NCBI GenBank assembly: GCA_013214355.1 | Contig: JABSSL010000044.1 | Coordinates: 64,685 to 113,720 of the forward strand | Origin: Saprospiraceae bacterium | Lineage (GTDB): Bacteria; Bacteroidota; Bacteroidia; Chitinophagales; Saprospiraceae | Direction: 5' to 3' | Length of the DNA: 49,036 nt | Part shown: one piece after another, positions 31,920 through 40,034 of the stretch | Position numbering within the stretch: the stretch's first letter is position 1 | Layout: each line of letters begins with the position of its first letter | Made by a program: the position numbers and the translations under genes | The notes under the pieces: generated by a model | What the model was told of the DNA's origin: nothing | What the model saw: the letters and a program-made list of their open reading frames with translations, nothing else | Databases searched by the model: none

Positions 31920-33779
31920 ATGAAAAAGAAAAAAGGTAAAAGCCGTTCAGGATTCTTTCTTGCTCCTGCGGTAGAAAAGTATAGTACACTTATTTTATTA
32001 TCATTTACTTTCCTTTTATACGGTAATACATTGCTGAATGATTTTGCCCTGGACGATGGCATTTATATCCAGCATCATCAGGAAGTTCAGCGTGGCGTAC
32101 ATGGCATACCAGCCATTTTTCTTCAAGGAAGCACCTACGGATTTAATCAACTGGGGGGGCAGCAGCCCTATAGGCCAATTCCCTTAGCTAGTTTCGCTCT
32201 AGGGAAGAGCCTTTACGATAATCATACAGGAATTGAGCATGCTATTAATGTTGTGCTATATGCCCTCTTAGGCTTGGTCCTTTTCCAGTTGTTAGCGTAC
32301 TGGTTACCTTCGTATAATCTCCTGATACGCCTTTCCATCGTAATGCTTTTCCTAGCACACCCGATTCATACGGAAGTAGTTGCCAATATTAAAAGTAGAG
32401 ACGAGATCTTCTGTTTTCTTTTCGGAGCCTATAGTTTGCTCTATCTCCATAAGTTTATAGATAGTAAAAACCTTAGGCATTGGATCTACAGTGGTCTCTT
32501 GTTTTTTGCAGCGATTCTTTCGAAGGAAAGTGGGCTATCTTTAGTATTGGTGATCCCACTGGTCCTCTATACCTTTGCCGGCCGAAAACCGGTGGATAGT
32601 TTTCGAATATTGCCACCTTACCTAATGGGCACTACCGTCTATTTGGTCCTTCGTACTTTAGTTATTCAGCCGGAGGTTGTTGAAATGCCAAACGATGTGG
32701 TGAACAATATCCTACATGGCGCAGTGACCTTCTCCGAAAGGAGTGCAACGACCGTGGCTTTACTAGGAGAGTATATCCGCCTGCTCGTTGTTCCTTATCC
32801 TTTATCTTGGGACTATTCCTATAACCATTTCCCTATAGTGGATTGGGGCTCAACTAAAGCCCTAGGAGCATTGGTTTTCCACTTGATGTTAGCTTACTGG
32901 GCGATCAGGGGACTCGGACGGCGGGATGTGGTAGGGTTTTGTATCTTATTCTATGCCTTGACCATAGCCATTACCTCGAACGTCTTCTTTTTGAATGGTT
33001 CTACACTCGGGGAACGCTTCCTCTTCATGCCAAGTTGGGGCTTTTGTATGCTCGTTCCGATTTTATTGACGAAATGGCTACAGGTCGATACCAAGCAATG
33101 GTTACCAACCAAAAGTCCAATTTTGCTGTCAGTCATGTCCTGCATGATCTTGCTAGGAACACTCCTGACCATCAACCGCAATGGGGATTGGAAGAACAAT
33201 CTTAGTCTATTCGAGGCAGGCGTGAAGGCAGCCCCGAACAGCGCTAGGGCAAATGCCAGCTTGGCTTTTGAATATAAGTTACAAGCACAAGCCGCTCCCG
33301 ATGCATCGAGTAGTCGTAGCTACATTGAAAAGGCACAGGCTGCTTTTGCTAGAAGTCTAGAGATTTATCCGGAGTTTGAATATGCTCTGTATAACTTGGG
33401 GGTTCTTTACATGGAGATAGGAGCACTGGATCAAGCGAAGATCTACTTTCAGGACCTCTTGAAAGCACATCCTAGGCATGAGGAAGGTCTAAATAACCTG
33501 GGAGTTACTTACTTCCGAGAGCGGAACTACCCTCAGGCGATTTCCCATTTTAGTCGTCCTTTAGCATTAAATCCCCAACATTATCGAGCCTTGACGAATA
33601 TAGGAGCGAGTCATTTTAATCTAAATGAAATGACAAAGGCTCTGCCCTTTTACGAGCGAGCATTAGAACTGCAAAAAAACGATAGTAGTACCTACGATAT
33701 TTTGGTTAGAATTCATAACGCTTTGGGTCAGCCGGAATTAGCGGACCATTACACCGCACTCAAGGAAGGCTTGGAGTAA
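31920..33779 (+). CDS. TMTC/DUF1736-like membrane O-glycosyltransferase with TPR tail
   Basis: A 619-residue membrane protein with about ten predicted helices in residues 20-420, then four to five TPR repeats (about 430-610). Hallmarks of TMTC-type GT-C glycosyltransferases are visible: FALDDGIYI with Asp45/Asp46 in the first loop, and HPIHTEVVANIKSRDEI after the third or fourth helix. In animals TMTC proteins O-mannosylate cadherins; bacterial relatives with TPR tails are uncharacterised. A link to glycosylation of surface adhesins such as the two giants in this window is inference. It starts at an ATG after an AT-rich stretch and ends about 90 bases before the next gene on the same strand. 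Confidence 0.82.
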   Translation: MKKKKGKSRSGFFLAPAVEKYSTLILLSFTFLLYGNTLLNDFALDDGIYIQHHQEVQRGVHGIPAIFLQGSTYGFNQLGGQQPYRPIPLASFALGKSLYDNHTGIEHAINVVLYALLGLVLFQLLAYWLPSYNLLIRLSIVMLFLAHPIHTEVVANIKSRDEIFCFLFGAYSLLYLHKFIDSKNLRHWIYSGLLFFAAILSKESGLSLVLVIPLVLYTFAGRKPVDSFRILPPYLMGTTVYLVLRTLVIQPEVVEMPNDVVNNILHGAVTFSERSATTVALLGEYIRLLVVPYPLSWDYSYNHFPIVDWGSTKALGALVFHLMLAYWAIRGLGRRDVVGFCILFYALTIAITSNVFFLNGSTLGERFLFMPSWGFCMLVPILLTKWLQVDTKQWLPTKSPILLSVMSCMILLGTLLTINRNGDWKNNLSLFEAGVKAAPNSARANASLAFEYKLQAQAAPDASSSRSYIEKAQAAFARSLEIYPEFEYALYNLGVLYMEIGALDQAKIYFQDLLKAHPRHEEGLNNLGVTYFRERNYPQAISHFSRPLALNPQHYRALTNIGASHFNLNEMTKALPFYERALELQKNDSSTYDILVRIHNALGQPELADHYTALKEGLE

Positions 33780-33871
33780 GAATCGGATTTGAGATCCACT
33801 TTAATGATTACCTTAGTAGTAATTGAAATCGGAATTTCAAACACTTGCTAAACTCGAACAACACCAAAGCA

Positions 33872-35041
33872 ATGAACACAAACAGAAGAGATTTTTTACA
33901 AAAGAGTACGAAACTCGCTGCGGCATGGACTGTGGCTGCAGTTGGGTTTACGGCTTGTTCTGATGCGCAAACAACTGAATCCGAAGAAGCCAAGCAAGGA
34001 CTAAAGATACTCATCTTAGGAGGTACCAGTTTCTTAGGTCCGCATCAAATCAAAGCAGCCTTAGATCGGGGACACCAAATCAGCACTTTCACCCGCGGGA
34101 AAACTAAACCCACCGTGCATCAAAATCTCTTTTCTCAAGTTGAATCGCTGGTTGGCGATCGAGAAAATGACCTGAAAGCTTTGGAGGATAGAGACTGGGA
34201 TGTGGTGATTGATAATTCTGGTAGAAGAGTAGAATGGACCCAAAAAACGGCAGAATTGCTAAAGGATAGGGTTGGACAGTATGTGTATGTCTCCTCGACA
34301 GGTGTCTATTATCCGTATTTGACAGAGAATATTAAAGAAGATCAGGCTTTAGTCTTGGAGGTACCTTCGCCTTTAGAAGATGAAGAACAAAAGCTAGAGT
34401 ATGGTTATGGGGTGATGAAGGCCAATTCTGAATTGGCCGCGAAGGCAGTGTTTGGAGAAGAGAGAACTTTGGTCGTTCGCCCCACCTATATGGTAGGGCC
34501 AGCAGACAAAACCAATCGTTTCATTCATTGGCCGATACGCCTAAGTCAGGGTGGAAAAACCTTGGTGCCAGGTAAGACGGGAGATCCGGTGCAATACGTT
34601 GATGTGCGGGATGTGGCGGATTGGATGATCCGCTTGATCGAAGCAAAAACTGCAGGTGTTTTTAATGCCGCAGGCCCTGCTGAGACGCAAGATATGTACA
34701 CCTTTGTAGAAAAGGCCAGTGCCGCTTTTGATGTCGAAACGGAATTGATCCAAATTGACGATTATGATTTTCTGAAGGAAAACAAAATACCTTACCTCAT
34801 CCCCTGGATACTACCAGAAGGTAATAACTGGGGCTCCGCTCGGGTAAACAATGAGCAGGCTACCGCTAGCGGACTTACCTTTCGATCTTTAGGCGATACC
34901 CTAAAAGATACACATGACTGGTGGTTTTCGGATAGTGTAAGCCAAGAACAAAGAGATAAAGTCATGAAAGATGCAAATGGTGTATTGATGCGCGAATCGG
35001 AAGTACTAGCCGCCTGGGAAGCGAAGCAGGACAAGGGCTAA
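33872..35041 (+). CDS. Tat-exported NAD-dependent epimerase/dehydratase-like lipoprotein
   Basis: A 389-residue protein when started at the ATG at 33872, where the sequence MNTNRRDFLQKSTKLAAAWT gives a twin-arginine signal (RRDFLQ) followed by a lipobox (GFTAC, Cys29). The extended SDR fold follows: a nucleotide-binding GGTSFLG at 50-56, YVSSTGVY with the catalytic Ser/Thr region, and YGVMK as the YxxxK motif. Such Tat-exported epimerase-like proteins occur widely in Bacteroidota; the substrate is not known. Export by Tat fits a cofactor-bound enzyme folded before transport. The neighbouring outer-membrane protein gene starts 139 bases downstream. Confidence 0.85.
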   Translation: MNTNRRDFLQKSTKLAAAWTVAAVGFTACSDAQTTESEEAKQGLKILILGGTSFLGPHQIKAALDRGHQISTFTRGKTKPTVHQNLFSQVESLVGDRENDLKALEDRDWDVVIDNSGRRVEWTQKTAELLKDRVGQYVYVSSTGVYYPYLTENIKEDQALVLEVPSPLEDEEQKLEYGYGVMKANSELAAKAVFGEERTLVVRPTYMVGPADKTNRFIHWPIRLSQGGKTLVPGKTGDPVQYVDVRDVADWMIRLIEAKTAGVFNAAGPAETQDMYTFVEKASAAFDVETELIQIDDYDFLKENKIPYLIPWILPEGNNWGSARVNNEQATASGLTFRSLGDTLKDTHDWWFSDSVSQEQRDKVMKDANGVLMRESEVLAAWEAKQDKG

Positions 35042-35180
35042 TTTGAATCAGCTTACTGCCGTTGGATAAACGAAGCGCTCCATTCGTTGGGTAGTAATGT
35101 TTCAGGGAAAACCTTTCCCTGTGGGCGCTGTTCCATATATATATTTGAACAGCTCCCTGATTACTCCTAGAACCCACAAT

Positions 35181-36455
35181 ATGAAATGTAAGCCCTCTTT
35201 TACCCTCCTTTTGGGATTGGTGTTCCTTACTTCCCAAATGCAAGCCCAATTGTTTGTTGAAAAGCAGAGTCGTCACCGTTTTGCCCAACTGACTTTTGGT
35301 CTAGATTACCAATCAAGTATTGGCGGACAGACCCGATTTCTCAATGCACAAAATCAAATAGCAAGTTTTGACTTAGGACAAACCCAAAAGGCACGCCTCT
35401 TGATTGGCGGAACTCACTTCTGGGGACATGCCGATATCTATTTGGCTATCCCCTTGGGTAACCCGAGCTTTTCAGAAAGTGGCCAGAAGGTCTTGTATCT
35501 AAGTGGCGTTGAGACCGCCTTTAAGTATTACCCTTGGCGGATCAAGCACAATCAGATACGCCCGTTTATCGGACTTTCTATTGCTCCATTTTACTTTGAA
35601 CAAGAAAATGAGTTACTGCCTTTCGGTGACGGTCCTGAATTGAACCATACAAGTCTTCCTTTACTAACGGGTATCACCTTCAATAGCAAGGGACATCTGT
35701 TCGAGGCCGGGCTACTCTGGAACTATAACAATGAACAAGATTACTACATCAGTCAGGATGTGCAGACACAAATCCAAACCCCTCCACTGTACCTGAACGT
35801 CTCCTACCGCTATATGATAGATACTACGGTACCTGCGGAGCCGGATTGGGAGAGTGGAAGAACCGCTAAGGTCACACAGATATTGGCAGATAAAGGGAAA
35901 CTCAATGATTTTTATATCGGACTCGGGATGTCTTCTGCCTTTTGGCTGGGCAAGTCTACCTACAATGATCAGGCAAGGCCCTACATCAACCAGTATAGTA
36001 CTTCTATTATGCCTGACTTTGCTTTAGGATACTATTTACATCGACCAGATATTAGCATCTCGGCGAGTTATCGGGCCTATGGTACCTCCACACTTTCCTA
36101 CGGAGCCAACCAGAGCCTACGCCGACAATCCTTGGGTTTGGAGGCTACCCAAATCCTATTTGACTACCACGGATTCACACCTTTCGTAGGGCCTGTGGTT
36201 AGCTATGAGCGTTTACAGTTTAAAGAATCCTTTGAGCGACAACTGACGCAGGATGTTGAAGATACTCGGATCAGTTATGGACTCACTTTTGGCTGGGATA
36301 TTCGCCCCAATCGGATACAAGCTTTCATCCTTCGCACTAATCTTCGGTGGTACCCAGATCTAAAGTTGGAAATAAGTGAAGGGCAAAAAATTTCCTTCAA
36401 TAATATCGAGTTCAACTTCATTCAGCTGGTGCTCTTCCCCGACCGAATATTCTGA
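35181..36455 (+). CDS. outer-membrane beta-barrel protein of unknown function
   Basis: A 424-residue protein started at the ATG at 35181, which gives a signal peptide (MKCKPSFTLLLGLVFLTSQMQA, then QLFVEKQ). The upstream in-frame ATG at 35097 has no signal sequence. The mature part shows amphipathic strands with Tyr/Phe/Gly girdles and two apparent halves (about 30-220 and 255-424), each of which could form a barrel or half-barrel. It ends PDRIF with a terminal Phe, as in many Omp85-dependent barrels. No family is recognised. It converges with the LytTR regulator gene, and regulation by that system is only a guess. Confidence 0.7.
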   Translation: MKCKPSFTLLLGLVFLTSQMQAQLFVEKQSRHRFAQLTFGLDYQSSIGGQTRFLNAQNQIASFDLGQTQKARLLIGGTHFWGHADIYLAIPLGNPSFSESGQKVLYLSGVETAFKYYPWRIKHNQIRPFIGLSIAPFYFEQENELLPFGDGPELNHTSLPLLTGITFNSKGHLFEAGLLWNYNNEQDYYISQDVQTQIQTPPLYLNVSYRYMIDTTVPAEPDWESGRTAKVTQILADKGKLNDFYIGLGMSSAFWLGKSTYNDQARPYINQYSTSIMPDFALGYYLHRPDISISASYRAYGTSTLSYGANQSLRRQSLGLEATQILFDYHGFTPFVGPVVSYERLQFKESFERQLTQDVEDTRISYGLTFGWDIRPNRIQAFILRTNLRWYPDLKLEISEGQKISFNNIEFNFIQLVLFPDRIF

Positions 36456-36641
36456 TCTCTAGGCCTTGGAGCTAATTGTGGCTGGTACTGGTTCGTGAAA
36501 ACACCAACCCTTGGCTCACCTTTGCTAACGAGAAGCCTGCACCGAATTTTTACCTAACCTAAACTATTCACCTAATCATCAGCCTTTTCGCCGGTTGATG
36601 TTGTCACCAACCGATCTGCCCCCCTTCACCAACCGACTACT

Positions 36642-37337
36642 TTAAAACTCCTCAATCACCGCTTTATAAGCCTTACCAATCGGCAACTCTTTCCCCTCCA
36701 AATCGACCTGCTCCTTCGAGTAAGAAAGAATATGATTGCGGTTCACCACAAAGGATTTATGGATCCTTAGAAATTGTTCTCCCAGTTCTTTGAGCATGTT
36801 GCCGATGGAGGTATAGACAATATGCGCCTTGCCTCGATGATGGATGATAATGTAGTTATTCATACCTTCGATATAGCTGATATCCTCCTCATTTAATTTG
36901 AGTGTTTTCCGTTCGCTCTTTACATAAATAAACTTGGCCGTTTTCTGACTAGCGACTAGGGGTTGAACTTGAGGCGTTTCGTATAGTCGTTGAAACTTAT
37001 TGATGGCGCGCAGGAAGCGTTCGAAAGAAATGGGTTTCAATAAATAGTCCAATACTTCCAGCTCATAGCTTTCATAAGCATATTCGCGGTGGGCGGTGGT
37101 GATGATTACGTGGGGAGCCTGCTGGAGTGTTTTGAGAAAGGCTAGGCCTTTGAGTTTAGGCATTTCTATATCCAAAAAAAGAAGGTCTACGTCCTGTTGT
37201 CGAAGTACATCCATGGCAGCGATGGCATTGAGGCAAGTATCAACGACCTCGTAGCCTGCCAGTTCTGATAGGTATTTAACGATTATGCGTTGCGCTACCG
37301 GTTCATCATCCACTATAAGGCATCGTATATTACTCAT
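36642..37337 (-). CDS. LytTR-family response regulator
   Basis: A 231-residue regulator. The receiver domain (about 1-115) has the acidic pair Asp10/Asp11 and phospho-acceptor Asp56 in LLFLDIEMP, plus Thr and Lys in the usual places (VIITTAHREYAYESYELEVLDYLLKP split over beta4-beta5). The LytTR DNA-binding domain covers about 130-231 (FIYVKSERKTLKL, YIEGMNNYIIIH, FLRIHKSFVVN). Its start overlaps the kinase gene stop by 8 bases, so the two are translated together. Regulators of this class bind direct repeats at promoters; no target site could be identified here. Confidence 0.93.
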   Translation of the reverse strand: MSNIRCLIVDDEPVAQRIIVKYLSELAGYEVVDTCLNAIAAMDVLRQQDVDLLFLDIEMPKLKGLAFLKTLQQAPHVIITTAHREYAYESYELEVLDYLLKPISFERFLRAINKFQRLYETPQVQPLVASQKTAKFIYVKSERKTLKLNEEDISYIEGMNNYIIIHHRGKAHIVYTSIGNMLKELGEQFLRIHKSFVVNRNHILSYSKEQVDLEGKELPIGKAYKAVIEEF

Positions 37338-38373
37338 CGATCTGTAATTTTAGCGCTGCGTAGAAGTGATCTTTTCTTCGAGTGGTCTCCAAATGATGTC
37401 GGCTAGGGTAGAGGAGATCCAATCGTCGCTGCAGGTTTTTCAACCCTAGGCCTTGCTTTTTGTTAGGGGAAGGTTCCAAAACTTCCGATATCCGGTTTTG
37501 TACTTGAAACCGTAGTTCGGACCCCACCTGTGCCAGCTGGATATGTATGGGAATAGCTTCTGTAGCTTCCTTCACACCATGTTTAAAAGCATTTTCAACA
37601 AAAGGAATCAGGAGCAATGGAGCAATTTCTATCTGTTCATCTACCTCTTCGTCGATATCGAAATCAACTTGCATACGATCACCATATCTTTCCTTTTCCA
37701 GAGCAATAAAGTCCTTGATCAATTGAATTTCCTTTTCTAAACTCACTTGATCGGCTGCTGATTCATACAAAGAATAACTTAAAATATCTGATAACCTCAG
37801 GATCATACCCGGTACCTTTTGTGAGGCCTCAAGGGATAAGCCATAAAGATTATTTAGCGTATTGAATAGAAAATGTGGATTGATTTGTGCTTTGAGGTAT
37901 TGCAATTCTGCCGCTTGCTGCTGGGCAAGTATCTGCTTGGCCTTGTAGCTTTCTTCATACCAATCTAGTAAGTAGCGAATGCCTATGGAGCAAAGGATAG
38001 GCAAGGAGATAAAGGCCGCAAACTGGATGAATTTTGGTAGTAGAAAAGGTTGCAGATCAGCAGGATTCGGAGGGTTTTGCCACAAGTAATTTGGGTAGAA
38101 CCAAAACAGGCAGATATAGCGTTGAATCACAGTTAACAGAAATACGAGCACCAATAGTATGCTGAGGTACAAGGGCCAGCGCTTTTTGTTTAAAAGTTTT
38201 GGCATCAGTATTCCCCAATTAAGATAGGTTCCGATCCACCATACGGGTAGAAATACAGCTCGGTCCATTACAGCAATCTTCAAATCCTGGTAGTAGGGGT
38301 AGATGGTGGCTATCCCTAGACCCATGATGATTAGCCAGAATAAGATATGTGGAAGAATTCGCTTGGATTGCAT
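37330..38373 (-). CDS. LytS/YehU-type sensor histidine kinase
   Basis: A 347-residue membrane kinase. Four membrane helices lie within residues 8-140. The His_kinase domain then shows INPHFLFNTLNNLYG with phospho-acceptor His167, and the ATPase part has LLLIPFVENAFKHG (N box) and KQGLGLKNLQRRL (G box). There is no extracellular sensor domain between the helices, so the signal is probably sensed in or near the membrane. It is the partner of the overlapping LytTR regulator. Upstream (38374-38586) lies a divergent promoter region shared with the metalloprotease lipoprotein. Confidence 0.93.
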   Translation of the reverse strand: MQSKRILPHILFWLIIMGLGIATIYPYYQDLKIAVMDRAVFLPVWWIGTYLNWGILMPKLLNKKRWPLYLSILLVLVFLLTVIQRYICLFWFYPNYLWQNPPNPADLQPFLLPKFIQFAAFISLPILCSIGIRYLLDWYEESYKAKQILAQQQAAELQYLKAQINPHFLFNTLNNLYGLSLEASQKVPGMILRLSDILSYSLYESAADQVSLEKEIQLIKDFIALEKERYGDRMQVDFDIDEEVDEQIEIAPLLLIPFVENAFKHGVKEATEAIPIHIQLAQVGSELRFQVQNRISEVLEPSPNKKQGLGLKNLQRRLDLLYPSRHHLETTRRKDHFYAALKLQIDE

Positions 38374-38586
38374 GGATTAAAAATACACTACTGCTAGCAT
38401 TTTCAACTTCTTTTTATGTGAACGAAGCATTCTACGTGGGCAAACGGCAGTTTTTATGGCTTTAGCCAGAAGGCAGATTGTTTACCACGAAAAATCCTAT
38501 GTTGACATAAAAGCACAGCAATAGATGGGCATTCAAGATAATTTGCAGCTGTATTAGTGCATACAATTCATCTTAAAACAAGATCT

Positions 38587-39894
38587 ATGAAAAGCTTAAC
38601 TCAGTTGTTTATACTCGCTCTTTTGGTGATCTCCTGTTCTACTCCCAATTCTTCCCTAGTGATCTCCAGCGACATTGATCATTTTTGGGAAGCCTACGAC
38701 AAGATCCAGGAAACAAGCGATACTTCAGCACAAAAAGCGTATTTACAAACGCTGTTTTTAGATAAGGGAACGCCGGGGCTCGCGGCCATTATGCAAGCAA
38801 GACGATATACTATCGACTCCTATCTAGATGCCATACATAATTACCCAAAATTCTGGGAATCGATGCGTGCTAACATGGCAAAAGCCAAAACACTAGGCCC
38901 GAAGATTGAAGAAGGGATTGCGGCTTTTGAAAAAATCTATCCCAAATTGAAGCCCGCTAAGGTCTATTTCACAGTGGGTGCGTTACGCACCAATGGTACC
39001 GCTATGGATAGCTTGGTATTGATTGGCAGCGAATTAGCTTTAGCAGATGAAACGGCAGTAACGGAGGAGCTTCCTAGTTCTTTTGGGTACCTACGGGCCT
39101 ATTTCGACAGCAATCCCATCGAAAATGTGGTGTTCCTAAATGTACACGAATATGTGCATACCCAGCAATCCACTTATGGTGGCTATGATCTGTTGTCACA
39201 ATGCTTATTCGAAGGAGTAGCCGAGTTCATTCCAGTCCTAGCCATGGGGCAAGCTTCCCCAACCCCTGCCATAGCCTATGGAGAGGCAAATGATCCCGCC
39301 ATCCAGGAAGCTTTTACAAAAGAGATGTTTTCGCCCTTTTTTAACAATTGGATATGGAATAATACAGATAATGCTTTTGGTACTAGAGACTTGGGGTATT
39401 ATGTTGGCTACGCCATTGCGGAGAGGTACTACGAGGCCGCTCCAGATAAATCAAAGGCCATTCAAAACCTAATCGAGCTAGACTTCAATGATACGCTTGC
39501 CATCGAAGGCTTTATCGATCAAGTAGGGTATTTCGAAAAACCCATTGCTGAATTAAAGGCTGCTTATGAAGCAAGCCGTCCACAAGTGGAATCAATTTTA
39601 CCACTGCAGAATGGTGGCGAAGACATAGATGCTGATCTTGAGGAATTCACCATTACCTTCTCCCAACCGATGGACACGAGGTATCGAAATTTCCAGTATG
39701 GCCCGAAGGGAGAAGAGGTAGTTTTGGGGGTTCAGGACTTCCTTGGGTTCAGCGAAGATGGCAAGTCTGTTCGGCTCGCTATTAAGATGGAACCAGGGCA
39801 ACAATACCAGATTGTGGTAGGGGAGGGTTTTCGGACGAAGGATGGGGTACCCCTGCAACCCTATTTGATTGATTTTAGGACAGCTGGAGACTAA
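38587..39894 (+). CDS. lipoprotein zinc metalloprotease-like protein with C-terminal Ig-like domain
   Basis: A 435-residue protein started at the ATG at 38587, which gives a lipoprotein signal (MKSLTQLFILALLVISCS, lipobox LVISC). The central part carries a zinc-binding HExxH-type motif in NVHEYVHTQQ (His187, Glu188, His191) followed by FEGVAEF (Glu209 or Glu213 as third ligand), like gluzincin-type proteins of the DUF2268 group. Residues about 340-435 look like a Big_5/SbsA-type Ig-like domain (FTITFSQPMDTRY). It probably sits on the outer or inner membrane facing the periplasm. The substrate is unknown. It is divergent from the histidine kinase gene. Confidence 0.78.
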   Translation: MKSLTQLFILALLVISCSTPNSSLVISSDIDHFWEAYDKIQETSDTSAQKAYLQTLFLDKGTPGLAAIMQARRYTIDSYLDAIHNYPKFWESMRANMAKAKTLGPKIEEGIAAFEKIYPKLKPAKVYFTVGALRTNGTAMDSLVLIGSELALADETAVTEELPSSFGYLRAYFDSNPIENVVFLNVHEYVHTQQSTYGGYDLLSQCLFEGVAEFIPVLAMGQASPTPAIAYGEANDPAIQEAFTKEMFSPFFNNWIWNNTDNAFGTRDLGYYVGYAIAERYYEAAPDKSKAIQNLIELDFNDTLAIEGFIDQVGYFEKPIAELKAAYEASRPQVESILPLQNGGEDIDADLEEFTITFSQPMDTRYRNFQYGPKGEEVVLGVQDFLGFSEDGKSVRLAIKMEPGQQYQIVVGEGFRTKDGVPLQPYLIDFRTAGD

Positions 39895-39985
39895 ATTTAG
39901 GAATTCAGACCGATTGAGCCCCAGGCAGATAGCGTTAACAATCTTTTAACGAGCTTGAAAAATATAAATGCAACTTTTTTCAGCG

Positions 39986-39993
39986 TATTTTTG
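39986..39993 (+). promoter_or_regulatory. candidate -7 box before the cyclase gene
   Basis: TATTTTTG matches the Bacteroidota -7 consensus TAnnTTTG and lies 41 bases before the ATG at 40035. The nearest TTG upstream (39955-39957) is 28 bases away, longer than the usual spacing, so the -33 box is uncertain. Confidence 0.35.
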
Positions 39994-40034
39994 TCCTTAT
40001 ACTGTTAGATAATCTAAGGCCTTAAATAGCTATT

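Noticed and set aside
36501-36632. Three CACCAACC motifs between the barrel gene and the LytTR gene
   Set aside because: Irregular spacing, short, and without a symmetric arrangement typical of LytTR sites.
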